In this document: positions 47,368 through 54,468 of the stretch, piece by piece | How positions within the stretch are numbered: the stretch's first letter is position 1 | Layout: each line of letters begins with the position of its first letter | Assembly (NCBI RefSeq): GCF_010501015.1 | Contig: NZ_QVML01000007.1 | Location: forward strand, 1-64,000 | Reading direction: 5' to 3' | From: Bacteroides sp. 214 | Lineage (GTDB): Bacteria > Bacteroidota > Bacteroidia > Bacteroidales > Bacteroidaceae | Length of the DNA: 64,000 nt | Made by a program: the position numbers and the translations under genes | The notes under the pieces: generated by a model | Database searches by the model: none | Told to the model about the DNA's origin: nothing | What the model saw: only the letters and a program-made list of their open reading frames with translations

Positions 47368-48114
47368 TTATTCTTCTATAGAATTTCTTAATTCATTGAT
47401 TTCATTGAGGATTAGCGTCTTCTCCTTTTCTAATCCGAGATATTCTAACTGCTCAACAATATATGTATAGTCCTTGATTCGTGCCTTGATTTCTCCTTTG
47501 ACGAGCAATTCCTTGTTGTTAGTCTTTAAAATTTTATAGGTATTTGTATTGGCAATCTCCTTAGTATTAGGTTCGACTTCTAATAAATTGCGGATAAAAC
47601 GGGCTTTGTCAGAATTGCTTGCATCCACCTTACAGACACGAAATAGACTCTCAAATAACAGAATCTTTTGACGAAGTGTTACAGAGAACTTGGATTTAGC
47701 ATGATTATCAGAAGTAATTTCTTCGTTTTGTGCCTCTATAACTTGTGCCTGAAACAAGTCATATTCGCTTTTAAGGTTCAAGTAGTCTGAATAACTGAAC
47801 TTTCCGGAAAAATACCTTTCAACCTTTTCCTTGTGGTTCTCGATGATATTACAGACACGATTGGCAACGGTCAATTCTTCCGAACTAGCCTTTCTCTCAA
47901 GGGAACGTTTGTAGGCGAATAAAAAATCATCAGCGAAGACGCTGTATAGTTTCTTTCCTTCTCTAACAGATTTATATGCCCGATACGCACGTTTTAGTAC
48001 CCTATATTGGTAATCAAACGGCATATATAATACCGGATGCTTTTTCAGAAAATAGATATATAGCAGAAATAACACAATTTCCGCAAGGATGAAAACGATA
48101 AGCCAAATTCCCAT
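47368..48114 (-). CDS. Membrane-anchored coiled-coil protein, function unknown
   Basis: I do not recognise this 248-residue protein. It has one N-terminal membrane span (about 3-24, IWLIVFILAEIVLFLLYIYF) and then a soluble, charged, mostly helical part with heptad-like stretches (ELTVANRVCNIIENHKEKVE, IKDYTYIVEQLEYLGLEKEK). No enzyme motif is seen. It lies nearest the tRNA end of the element, on the same strand as the replication genes, with its own -7 box (TATTTTTG on the minus strand, 48156-48149). Cargo genes often sit at element ends, so it may be accessory or defensive, but nothing in the sequence proves this. Confidence 0.7.
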   Translation of the reverse strand: MGIWLIVFILAEIVLFLLYIYFLKKHPVLYMPFDYQYRVLKRAYRAYKSVREGKKLYSVFADDFLFAYKRSLERKASSEELTVANRVCNIIENHKEKVERYFSGKFSYSDYLNLKSEYDLFQAQVIEAQNEEITSDNHAKSKFSVTLRQKILLFESLFRVCKVDASNSDKARFIRNLLEVEPNTKEIANTNTYKILKTNNKELLVKGEIKARIKDYTYIVEQLEYLGLEKEKTLILNEINELRNSIEE

Positions 48115-48227
48115 ATATAATCAACAGACAGAATAGCTGTCCGTTCTGCAAAAATAATTATTTTGTTTATAATTTCGGATAATTTCCAGTATTGCATAAT
48201 AACGGGAAAGGAATGAAACAAGAGCAA

Positions 48228-48247
48228 ATTTGCAACACAAGTGCAAT
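48228..48247 (+). repeat. Putative integrase arm-type site, right
   Basis: ATTTGCAACACAAGTGCAAT matches the left site at 37661-37680 in 18 of 20 bases and in the same orientation. It overlaps the palindrome GCAAATTTGC (48224-48233) and lies 47 bp from the att core. Confidence 0.6.
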
Positions 48248-48261
48248 ACGATGAAAAATAG

Positions 48262-48291
48262 AAGCCTGTCAATCAGATGATTAACAGGCTT
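48262..48291 (-). terminator. Hairpin after the tRNA-Asp 3' end
   Basis: AAGCCTGT (48262-48269) pairs with ACAGGCTT (48284-48291). On the minus strand this comes 3 bp after the tRNA, so it probably ends its transcript. It belongs to the element, replacing the original terminator now left at 37473-37516. Confidence 0.6.
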
Positions 48292-48293
48292 AT

Positions 48294-48312
48294 TGGCGGT
48301 ATGGACGGGACT
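48294..48312 (-). repeat. Attachment site repeat, right end (within tRNA-Asp)
   Basis: Identical to 37534-37552. The element's own att core restores the tRNA 3' end, so the gene stays functional after integration. Confidence 0.9.
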
Positions 48313-48370
48313 CGAACCCGCGACCCCCTGCGTGACAGGCAGGTATTCTAACCAACTGAACTACCACACC
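48294..48370 (-). tRNA. tRNA-Asp(GUC), integration target
   Basis: 77 nt with encoded CCA. The acceptor stem is GGTGTGG/CCATACC with a G-T pair. The anticodon arm CCTGC-CTGTCAC-GCAGG gives anticodon GUC, and the T arm has GTTCGAGTC. The last 19 nt (48312-48294) are the att core shared with 37534-37552. Confidence 0.96.
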
Positions 48371-48411
48371 AAATTACTCTTTCAAGTAACAATCTCTCTC
48401 GATTGCGGATG

Positions 48412-48442
48412 CAAATGTAGCGCTTTTTTTGAAACATGCAAA
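48412..48442 (-). promoter_or_regulatory. Promoter of tRNA-Asp
   Basis: On the minus strand: TTTG (48442-48439), a 19-bp spacer and TACATTTG (48419-48412), about 42 bp before the tRNA. Confidence 0.75.
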
Positions 48443-48468
48443 ATAATTAAGCGGATTTGGAGATTTTT

Positions 48469-48500
48469 TTTGTGACACCACCAATAATTTGCCATATTTG
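48469..48500 (+). promoter_or_regulatory. Candidate promoter of the GH51 gene
   Basis: TTTG (48469-48472), a 20-bp spacer and CATATTTG (48493-48500), one base off the -7 consensus, 36 bp before the start. Confidence 0.5.
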
Positions 48501-48535
48501 TAAGTGTAACACATAACAATAAAATAAGAAATAAT

Positions 48536-50524
48536 ATGAGAAACTACAAACAACTACTTGCTGCATTCCTGCTTTCTACAGGGACCATGGCAATTGCGCA
48601 AACCAATGAGTTGGTTATTCAAACCAAAAAGGTAGGTGCAGAGATTCAACCAACCATGTATGGCCTGTTCTTTGAAGATATTAATTATGGAGCTGATGGA
48701 GGACTTTATGCCGAACTGATAAAGAATCGCTCCTTTGAGTTCCCGCAAAATTTGATGGGCTGGAAAACCTATGGGACAATATCATTGCAGAATGACGGAC
48801 CTTTTGAATGTAATCCGCATTATGTGCGTTTGTCCACTCCCAACCATGAGCATAAACGTACGGGTCTTGAAAATGAAGGCTTCTTTGGCGTAGGTGTAAA
48901 GGCAAACGAGGAGTATCGTTTTTCTGTATGGGCGCGTTTACCACAAGGAGGTCGTGAGTCGAAGATACGAGTGGAGCTGGTAAAACCAAATTCTATGGGT
49001 GAGCATCATGCTTTTGCTGCGCAAGAACTTGTCGTATCATCGGGCGAGTGGAAAAAATATCAGATAATACTCAAACCGAATATGACAGAGCCTAAATCAG
49101 TATTACGTATTTTTCTGGCTTCGGAAGTGACGGTAGATTTGGAACATATTTCGCTCTTTCCTGTAGATACATGGAAAGGACATGAAAATGGACTTCGCAA
49201 GGATTTGGCACAGGCATTAGCAGATATACATCCAGGAATTTTTCGCTTTCCGGGCGGGTGTATTGTAGAAGGAACAGATCTTGATACGCGTTATGATTGG
49301 AAGAAATCGGTTGGTGCAATAGAAAACAGACCGCTTAATGAGAATAGATGGCACTATACGTTCCCACATCGTTTTTATCCTGACTACTATCAGAGTTATG
49401 GATTGGGATTCTATGAGTACTTTTTGCTTTCCGAAGAAATTGGAGCGGAACCACTTCCTGTGTTGAGCTGCGGTTTAGCATGTCAATTCCAAAACAAAGA
49501 GATGTCGGCACATGTACCTCTTGAGGAATTAGATTGTTATATTCAAGATGCGCTTGACCTAATAGAATTTGCAAATGGTGACGTAACCACTACTTGGGGG
49601 AAACTGCGTGCGGAAATGGGGCACCCCACACCATTTAATCTTAAATATATAGCTATAGGTAATGAGCAGTGGGGAGCTGAATATCCTGAACGCTTAGCGC
49701 CTTTTGTTGTTGCTATTCGTAAAGCATACCCCGCAATGAAAATTATAGGCAGTTCAGGACCTGGGTCAGAAGGAGATAAGTTTGATTACCTATGGCCGGA
49801 AATGAAACGTTTAAAAGTGGATTTGGTGGATGAGCACTTCTATCGTCCCGAGGACTGGTTCCTGACACAAGGTGCCCGTTATGACAACTATGACCGGAAA
49901 GGGCCGAAAGTATTTGCCGGAGAGTATGCTTGTCATGGTAAAGGAAAGAAATATAATCATTTTCATGCCGCTTTACTTGAAGCTGCTTTTATGACAGGTA
50001 TGGAACGTAACGCCGATATTGTGCATATGGCAACTTATGCACCTCTTTTTGCACATGTAGAAGGCTGGCAGTGGCGACCGGATATGATTTGGTTTGATAA
50101 CCTTAATTGTGTGAAAACTGCAAGTTACTACGTGCAACAACTTTATGCTCATAATGCAGGTACAAATGTGTTGAAACTAAATATGGCGGGTAAAAATGTA
50201 ACTGGTGCTGAAGGACAGAATGGCCTATTTGCCAGTGCTGTTTGGGACAGAAACAAAAATACTTATATAATAAAGGTGGCAAACACTTCGGATGTTGATC
50301 AACCTATTACGTTGAATTTTGCAGGTTTAGGTAAGAAAGATGTGTTGATTGACGGCGTTTGTATCACGCTTCAGTCTACCAATCCGGATAATGATAACAC
50401 ACTGGCAAGTCCGCAAAATATATTACCGCAAGAAACCAAGGTAGTTATAGAACAGCATCTTTTCAATACGATATTGAAAGCTCAAACGTTTGCAGTCTAT
50501 AAATTCAAAAAAGGTGTGAAATGA
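48536..50524 (+). CDS. Alpha-L-arabinofuranosidase (GH51)
   Basis: Removes arabinofuranose side chains from arabinan or arabinoxylan with retention. The signal peptide ends near residue 22 (GTMAIAQ). A carbohydrate-binding-like beta domain (about 50-210) precedes the catalytic barrel. The acid/base Glu is in YIAIGNEQWGAEYPER and the nucleophile Glu in VFAGEYACHG. The C-terminal part (about 500-660) is the beta-sandwich that GH51 enzymes carry. The 662 residues are of the longer bacterial type. It stands alone, just outside the integrated element. Confidence 0.94.
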   Translation: MRNYKQLLAAFLLSTGTMAIAQTNELVIQTKKVGAEIQPTMYGLFFEDINYGADGGLYAELIKNRSFEFPQNLMGWKTYGTISLQNDGPFECNPHYVRLSTPNHEHKRTGLENEGFFGVGVKANEEYRFSVWARLPQGGRESKIRVELVKPNSMGEHHAFAAQELVVSSGEWKKYQIILKPNMTEPKSVLRIFLASEVTVDLEHISLFPVDTWKGHENGLRKDLAQALADIHPGIFRFPGGCIVEGTDLDTRYDWKKSVGAIENRPLNENRWHYTFPHRFYPDYYQSYGLGFYEYFLLSEEIGAEPLPVLSCGLACQFQNKEMSAHVPLEELDCYIQDALDLIEFANGDVTTTWGKLRAEMGHPTPFNLKYIAIGNEQWGAEYPERLAPFVVAIRKAYPAMKIIGSSGPGSEGDKFDYLWPEMKRLKVDLVDEHFYRPEDWFLTQGARYDNYDRKGPKVFAGEYACHGKGKKYNHFHAALLEAAFMTGMERNADIVHMATYAPLFAHVEGWQWRPDMIWFDNLNCVKTASYYVQQLYAHNAGTNVLKLNMAGKNVTGAEGQNGLFASAVWDRNKNTYIIKVANTSDVDQPITLNFAGLGKKDVLIDGVCITLQSTNPDNDNTLASPQNILPQETKVVIEQHLFNTILKAQTFAVYKFKKGVK

Positions 50525-50704
50525 GTTAAAAACAGGTAGTAGGTTGTCAAAACGTCAGGGCAAATCCAAAATTAATTGAATATGTTTTGCGTTTCTCAAA
50601 ACAGTTATTATATTTGCAGAGAGGAATAGGATAGTCAATAACTGACAACCAAAGGATTCATATATATCCTTCCTTAATTGATACACAAATTGTTTAAATG
50701 TTGG

Positions 50705-50740
50705 AAAGTGCAAGCATGTGAATGATTGCACTTTTTTTTA
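50705..50740. terminator. Terminator between convergent genes
   Basis: AAAGTGCAA (50705-50713) pairs with TTGCACTTT (50726-50734), followed by more T's. It ends GH51 transcription and, read the other way, can serve the thioredoxin gene. The gap 50525-50704 holds nothing else recognisable. Confidence 0.8.
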
Positions 50741-51208
50741 TTTTTCCGTAGCCAACAAATATTCATCAATTGCTCTCTTGTATGTTTCCTTATCGGCTGC
50801 TCCACGAAGAGGCTGTGGCATATCGTCTATTCGGATAAAAATAAGCAACGGTATGCTGGTTGCTTCAAATATTGAGGCAAGTTCTTTTTCTTTATCTACA
50901 TTTACTTTATAAATAATAATCTGCCCGTCATACTCCTTGGCAAGTTCTTTCATAATGGGTGCTATCTTACGGCAAGGAGGGCACCAATCTGCATAAAAAT
51001 CAATAATAACGGGTTTATCTCCCTTGAACTTCCACTCCGAATCATTTTCATAATCAAAAATACGTTCAAGAAACATCTGCTTATTCATGGTAATTACTTC
51101 ACCACTTTTCTCTTTTCGTGCTTTTTGTTGTGTGTTGTCGGTATTGTTGGTTGCAAACAATAGCAATCCAACCATAAGGAAGGTGACACTAGTAAATAGT
51201 TTTTTCAT
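50738..51208 (-). CDS. Thioredoxin family protein, exported
   Basis: Thiol-disulfide oxidoreductase. An N-terminal signal or anchor (about 1-21) precedes the thioredoxin domain. The active site is YADWCPPCRKIAPIMKELAK; Pro replaces the Gly of classical WCGPC, as in many periplasmic members. The cis-Pro is in TSIPLLIFIR. The 156 residues are normal for the small Bacteroidetes type. It is 13 bp after the CrcB gene and may share its promoter. Confidence 0.93.
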   Translation of the reverse strand: MKKLFTSVTFLMVGLLLFATNNTDNTQQKARKEKSGEVITMNKQMFLERIFDYENDSEWKFKGDKPVIIDFYADWCPPCRKIAPIMKELAKEYDGQIIIYKVNVDKEKELASIFEATSIPLLIFIRIDDMPQPLRGAADKETYKRAIDEYLLATEK

Positions 51209-51221
51209 ATTAGTATATCAT

Positions 51222-51593
51222 TTATTTAATTAATAGTACTCCGCCCCAGACAGCTAACAACCCCAGTATTACACTTGCAACTATATACAATAGTGCCGTC
51301 AGTGTATGACCCGATTGGAATAAATTAATGTTCTCTAGCGCGAAAGCGGAAAAAGTGGTATATCCACCGCAAAAACCGGTCATGAATAATAACCGTAAAT
51401 CTGTATTGATTATTTGGTTACGCTCAAATAAACCGAGCAGCATTCCAATGATGAAACAACCAATTATATTTACGGTAAATGTGCTTAGTGGATATGTTGT
51501 TTGTGTGTACTTGTTGACTATTACGGAGGTAAGAAAGCGTAATATACTTCCTAATCCGCCACCTAATCCAACTAAAAGTATCATTTTTATCAT
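51222..51593 (-). CDS. crcB: Fluoride channel/exporter CrcB (Fluc)
   Basis: Dual-topology fluoride channel that lowers toxic fluoride in the cytoplasm. The 123 residues form four membrane helices with the family motifs GGGLGSILRFLTS, PLSTFTVNIIGCFIIGML and GFCGGYTTFSAFALEN (the Phe-box and central Na+ site). A single gene implies homodimers of dual topology. A -7 box (TATCTTTG on the minus strand, 51614-51607) lies just upstream, within the divergent region shared with the acyltransferase. No clear fluoride riboswitch is seen in the 59-bp gap. Confidence 0.95.
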   Translation of the reverse strand: MIKMILLVGLGGGLGSILRFLTSVIVNKYTQTTYPLSTFTVNIIGCFIIGMLLGLFERNQIINTDLRLLFMTGFCGGYTTFSAFALENINLFQSGHTLTALLYIVASVILGLLAVWGGVLLIK

Positions 51594-51601
51594 GTAATCT
51601 T

Positions 51602-51634
51602 TTTGGCAAAGATAACTATTTATTGTTATTTTTG
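51602..51634 (+). promoter_or_regulatory. Acyltransferase promoter (divergent region)
   Basis: TTTG (51602-51605), a 21-bp spacer and TATTTTTG (51627-51634), 18 bp before the acyltransferase start. Confidence 0.65.
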
Positions 51635-51652
51635 TAATCCAAAATTAGTGAA

Positions 51653-52414
51653 ATGAGAATACTCTATTACATCTATCAAATTTGTATTGCGCTACCTATA
51701 CTCTTGGTTCTGACTATCCTTACAGCGCTTACTACTATTATAGGATCACTTGTTGGTGGTGCGCATTTTTGGGGATATTATCCCGGGAAAATATGGTCGC
51801 AACTCATCTGTTTATTCCTTTTGATTCCTGTCAAGGTAAAAGGGCGTGATAAACTGCAAAAGAAGACTTCTTATGTTTTTGTAGCTAATCATCAGGGGGC
51901 TTTTGATATCTTTCTTATTTATGGCTTTTTAGGACGAAACTTTAAATGGATGATGAAGAAAAGCTTGCGTAAAATACCTTTTGTAGGCAAAGCTTGCGAA
52001 AGTGCCGGCCATATTTTCGTGGATCGTTCGGGTCCGAAGAAAGTACTCGAAACCATTCGGCAAGCCAGAGCTTCTTTAACTGATGGCGTTTCGCTAGTGG
52101 TGTTTCCCGAAGGTGCGCGAACCTTTACCGGGCATATGGGATATTTCAAAAAAGGAGCATTCCAGTTGGCGGATGACTTGCAGCTTCCTGTTGTTCCACT
52201 TACTATTGACGGCTCTTTTAACGTACTTTCGCGCACAGGAAAATGGATTGATCCGCACCGTATGACATTAACCATTCACGAACCAATATTTCCAAAAGGA
52301 AAAGGAGCGGAGAATATAAAAGCAACAATGACAGAAGCCTACGCTGCAGTAGAGAGCGTATTGCCGCTAAAATATAGGGGGATGGTAGAAAATAAAGATC
52401 AAGAAGTGGAATAA
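51653..52414 (+). CDS. plsC: 1-acyl-sn-glycerol-3-phosphate acyltransferase
   Basis: Adds the second acyl chain to lysophosphatidic acid in phospholipid synthesis. An N-terminal membrane segment (about 1-35) is followed by the acyltransferase motif ANHQGAFDIF (H-x4-D). GHIFVDRSGP and VVFPEGARTF are motifs II and III, and VVPLTIDGS is motif IV. The 253 residues match the PlsC family. It is monocistronic, divergent from crcB. Confidence 0.94.
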   Translation: MRILYYIYQICIALPILLVLTILTALTTIIGSLVGGAHFWGYYPGKIWSQLICLFLLIPVKVKGRDKLQKKTSYVFVANHQGAFDIFLIYGFLGRNFKWMMKKSLRKIPFVGKACESAGHIFVDRSGPKKVLETIRQARASLTDGVSLVVFPEGARTFTGHMGYFKKGAFQLADDLQLPVVPLTIDGSFNVLSRTGKWIDPHRMTLTIHEPIFPKGKGAENIKATMTEAYAAVESVLPLKYRGMVENKDQEVE

Positions 52415-52421
52415 AGAAACA

Positions 52422-53435
52422 CTATTGTTTCAATCCCTCAAACACTGCCTTGCGTAGTGTACCTTCTGTATCATCGCCATCGTACTCCCAATACATGGCT
52501 CCTTTTAAGCCAAAATCATTGATAAATGCGCATTTTTCCCGAATAGATTCCTCGTCTTCATAATTGCAAACAATATTTCCTGTCGAGTCTATTAAATAGG
52601 GGACTTTAGCAAGACTGTCCCATTGGCGGCTATAATCTTCCTGACTCAGGTTTTTAATATTTCTGTATCCGAGAGGTTTCGGCATAGAAGATAACCCACG
52701 TCCATAGAATGGTATACCCAATACCAATCGGTTGGCAGGCATACCTGCCCGGATATGTGCATTAACCGCCATTTCGCAGGTTAGCTCTTCGGTTAATTCC
52801 GAACGGTAAAGTGGAGCATGATGCAATGGCGTGTTCGAAATATCATACGCCATGATATTGACAAAGTTTACATACGGACAAATATGCTTAAAGTTGATAT
52901 ACTTGGCACCTGCTTCCGAAGCTATGGTAAGTAGTTTTTTCTTGCCGATAGCAGTACGGATATCACCTAACATTAGTGTAAAGTTCTCTGTATCTCGGGG
53001 TGTAGACGATATCTTTGCCAAACTGCTGGTAGGGTATTCCCAATCAATGTCAATGCCATCGAGCTTAAACTCATCAATGACGCGTTTGCAGTCGGCGGCA
53101 AAGGAACGACGGAAAGTTGCAGAATCCGCCATCTCGGCGAAACGTCCGCTTCCCCAACCACCAATCGATAACAATACTTTAAGAGAAGGTTTCTTTTTTC
53201 GAAGCTCTACGATTTGCCGTAGACGCGCTTCATTGTCTATGCGTATGCCATCGCATGTTTCGTTTACATGTCCAAAAGCATAGTTGATATTGGTAATGTG
53301 TGTGGGGTCGGGTAGGGTGGCTGTTTTCCACGAAGTAACATAAGCAACAATAATCTTACTGTTTTGTTCTGTGGTTCTGGAACAACCAACTGACAGGATA
53401 ACTATCGATAGGAAAAACCATTTAAGTGTTTTCAT
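52422..53435 (-). CDS. Glycoside hydrolase family 18 lipoprotein
   Basis: TIM-barrel enzyme expected to cut beta-1,4-GlcNAc links, as in chitin, peptidoglycan-related chains or N-glycan cores. The lipobox ILSVGC sets the lipid on Cys18. The family motifs are LKVLLSIGGWGSGRFAEM and KLDGIDIDWEYP, with the DxxDxDxE catalytic Glu. The end MYWEYDGDDTEGTLRKAV is typical of chitinase-like GH18. The 337 residues cover only the catalytic domain. It converges on the acyltransferase gene, 8 bp apart. A -7 box (TACCTTTG, minus, 53469-53462) precedes it. Confidence 0.92.
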   Translation of the reverse strand: MKTLKWFFLSIVILSVGCSRTTEQNSKIIVAYVTSWKTATLPDPTHITNINYAFGHVNETCDGIRIDNEARLRQIVELRKKKPSLKVLLSIGGWGSGRFAEMADSATFRRSFAADCKRVIDEFKLDGIDIDWEYPTSSLAKISSTPRDTENFTLMLGDIRTAIGKKKLLTIASEAGAKYINFKHICPYVNFVNIMAYDISNTPLHHAPLYRSELTEELTCEMAVNAHIRAGMPANRLVLGIPFYGRGLSSMPKPLGYRNIKNLSQEDYSRQWDSLAKVPYLIDSTGNIVCNYEDEESIREKCAFINDFGLKGAMYWEYDGDDTEGTLRKAVFEGLKQ

Positions 53436-53572
53436 GAATGGATGTGTTAAAGATGATTTTTCAAAGGTACAAAATTTCTGGAAATTCCTTTCCTATTGTA
53501 TGATTATGTGTATGTAGTAAAGGGTATAACAATAAAATCATCTTTTGTATACTATTGGTCTATGTTTTTCTT

Positions 53573-53580
53573 TATTTTTG
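53573..53580 (+). promoter_or_regulatory. Promoter -7 box of the esterase gene
   Basis: TATTTTTG fits TAnnTTTG, 28 bp before the start codon. A TTTG at 53544 is rather far away for a -33 box (25 bp). Confidence 0.5.
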
Positions 53581-53607
53581 TGGAGTTGAACATTAAAATC
53601 TTATTGT

Positions 53608-54420
53608 ATGAAGAGTAAAACACTTAGTTTGATATGCTTATTGCTACTACCGCTTGCACTTAATGCAGCACGAGTTGATACGCTGATGGTAAAGAGCCCT
53701 TCTATGAATAAAGAAGTGCAAGTATTGGTTGTTGTGCCCCATGTGGTTCTGGAGAAACCAGTGCATTGTCCGGTTATATACCTGTTGCATGGGTATAGCG
53801 GTAATGCTTTATCATGGATTAATCTCAAACCGAATCTTCCGGAAATAGCCGATGAAAAAGGAATTATGATTGTTTGTCCCGACGGTCAGAATAGTTGGTA
53901 TTGGGATAGTCCGTTAGACCCAGATTCTCGTTACGAAACTTTTGTGAGTCAGGAACTTATAGATTTTATTGATACCAATTATCCTACCATTCCACACCGC
54001 GAGGCACGCGCTATTACCGGTTTAAGCATGGGGGGGCATGGTGGCATGTGGCTATCTATACGCCATAAAGATGTGTTTGGTGCTGGTGGTAGTATGAGTG
54101 GTGGATTGGACATTCGCCCTTTTCCTAAAAATTGGCTTATGGCGAAGCAACTAGGCGAATATGGCACTAATAAACAAGTGTGGGAAGAACACACAGCTAT
54201 TCACCTGATTGAAGGATTGAAGGATGGCGAACTCGCTATAATTATAGATTGTGGTGTCGATGACTTTTTCTATCCGGTAAATCTGGAATTTCATCAATGT
54301 TTGTTAGAGAAGAAGATTGCACACGATTTCATAAGTCGTCCGGGTAATCACGACAGGAAGTATTGGAACAATGCAGTAGATTATCAGATTTTGTATTTCT
54401 ACAAGTTCTTTTCAAAGTAA
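53608..54420 (+). CDS. Exported esterase (CE1/esterase D-like)
   Basis: Alpha/beta hydrolase with a signal peptide (about 1-20). The nucleophile Ser lies in the elbow ITGLSMGGHGGMW. The oxyanion-hole stretch is CPVIYLLHGYSGNALSW, an acid Asp is likely in IIDCGVDDFFYP and the His in RPGNHDRKYW. The 270 residues resemble the acetyl- or feruloyl-esterase group of family CE1, so it may strip acyl groups from hemicellulose. This fits the GH51 and GH3 neighbours. The natural substrate is not certain. Confidence 0.9.
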   Translation: MKSKTLSLICLLLLPLALNAARVDTLMVKSPSMNKEVQVLVVVPHVVLEKPVHCPVIYLLHGYSGNALSWINLKPNLPEIADEKGIMIVCPDGQNSWYWDSPLDPDSRYETFVSQELIDFIDTNYPTIPHREARAITGLSMGGHGGMWLSIRHKDVFGAGGSMSGGLDIRPFPKNWLMAKQLGEYGTNKQVWEEHTAIHLIEGLKDGELAIIIDCGVDDFFYPVNLEFHQCLLEKKIAHDFISRPGNHDRKYWNNAVDYQILYFYKFFSK

Positions 54421-54434
54421 TAGAAATTGTTTTC

Positions 54435-54462
54435 AGGGCTTATGGCAAGAGCCATAAGCCCT
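54435..54462. terminator. Perfect 12-bp-stem bidirectional terminator
   Basis: AGGGCTTATGGC (54435-54446) pairs perfectly with GCCATAAGCCCT (54451-54462) around an AAGA loop, between the convergent esterase and GH3 genes. Confidence 0.85.
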
Positions 54463-54468
54463 AAAAAA

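Larger units (their letters stand above)
37534..48312. mobile_element. Integrative mobilizable element in tRNA-Asp carrying R-M and Kiwa-like defence
   Basis: The element is about 10.8 kb, bounded by a 19-bp direct repeat of the tRNA-Asp 3' end. From left to right: tyrosine integrase (+), Eco47II-type methyltransferase (+) and endonuclease (-), KwaB-like and KwaA-like genes (-), a membrane mobilization protein, relaxase, MobC-like protein, TOPRIM primase-like protein, VapE-type ATPase, excisionase-like protein and an unknown membrane-anchored protein (all -). It has relaxase and accessory genes but no conjugation pore genes, so it would need a helper conjugative element. The tRNA remains whole at the right end. 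Confidence 0.88.

Noticed and set aside
51594..51652. Fluoride riboswitch before crcB
   Set aside because: The 59-bp gap is filled by two divergent promoters and shows none of the conserved crcB-motif pseudoknot sequence.
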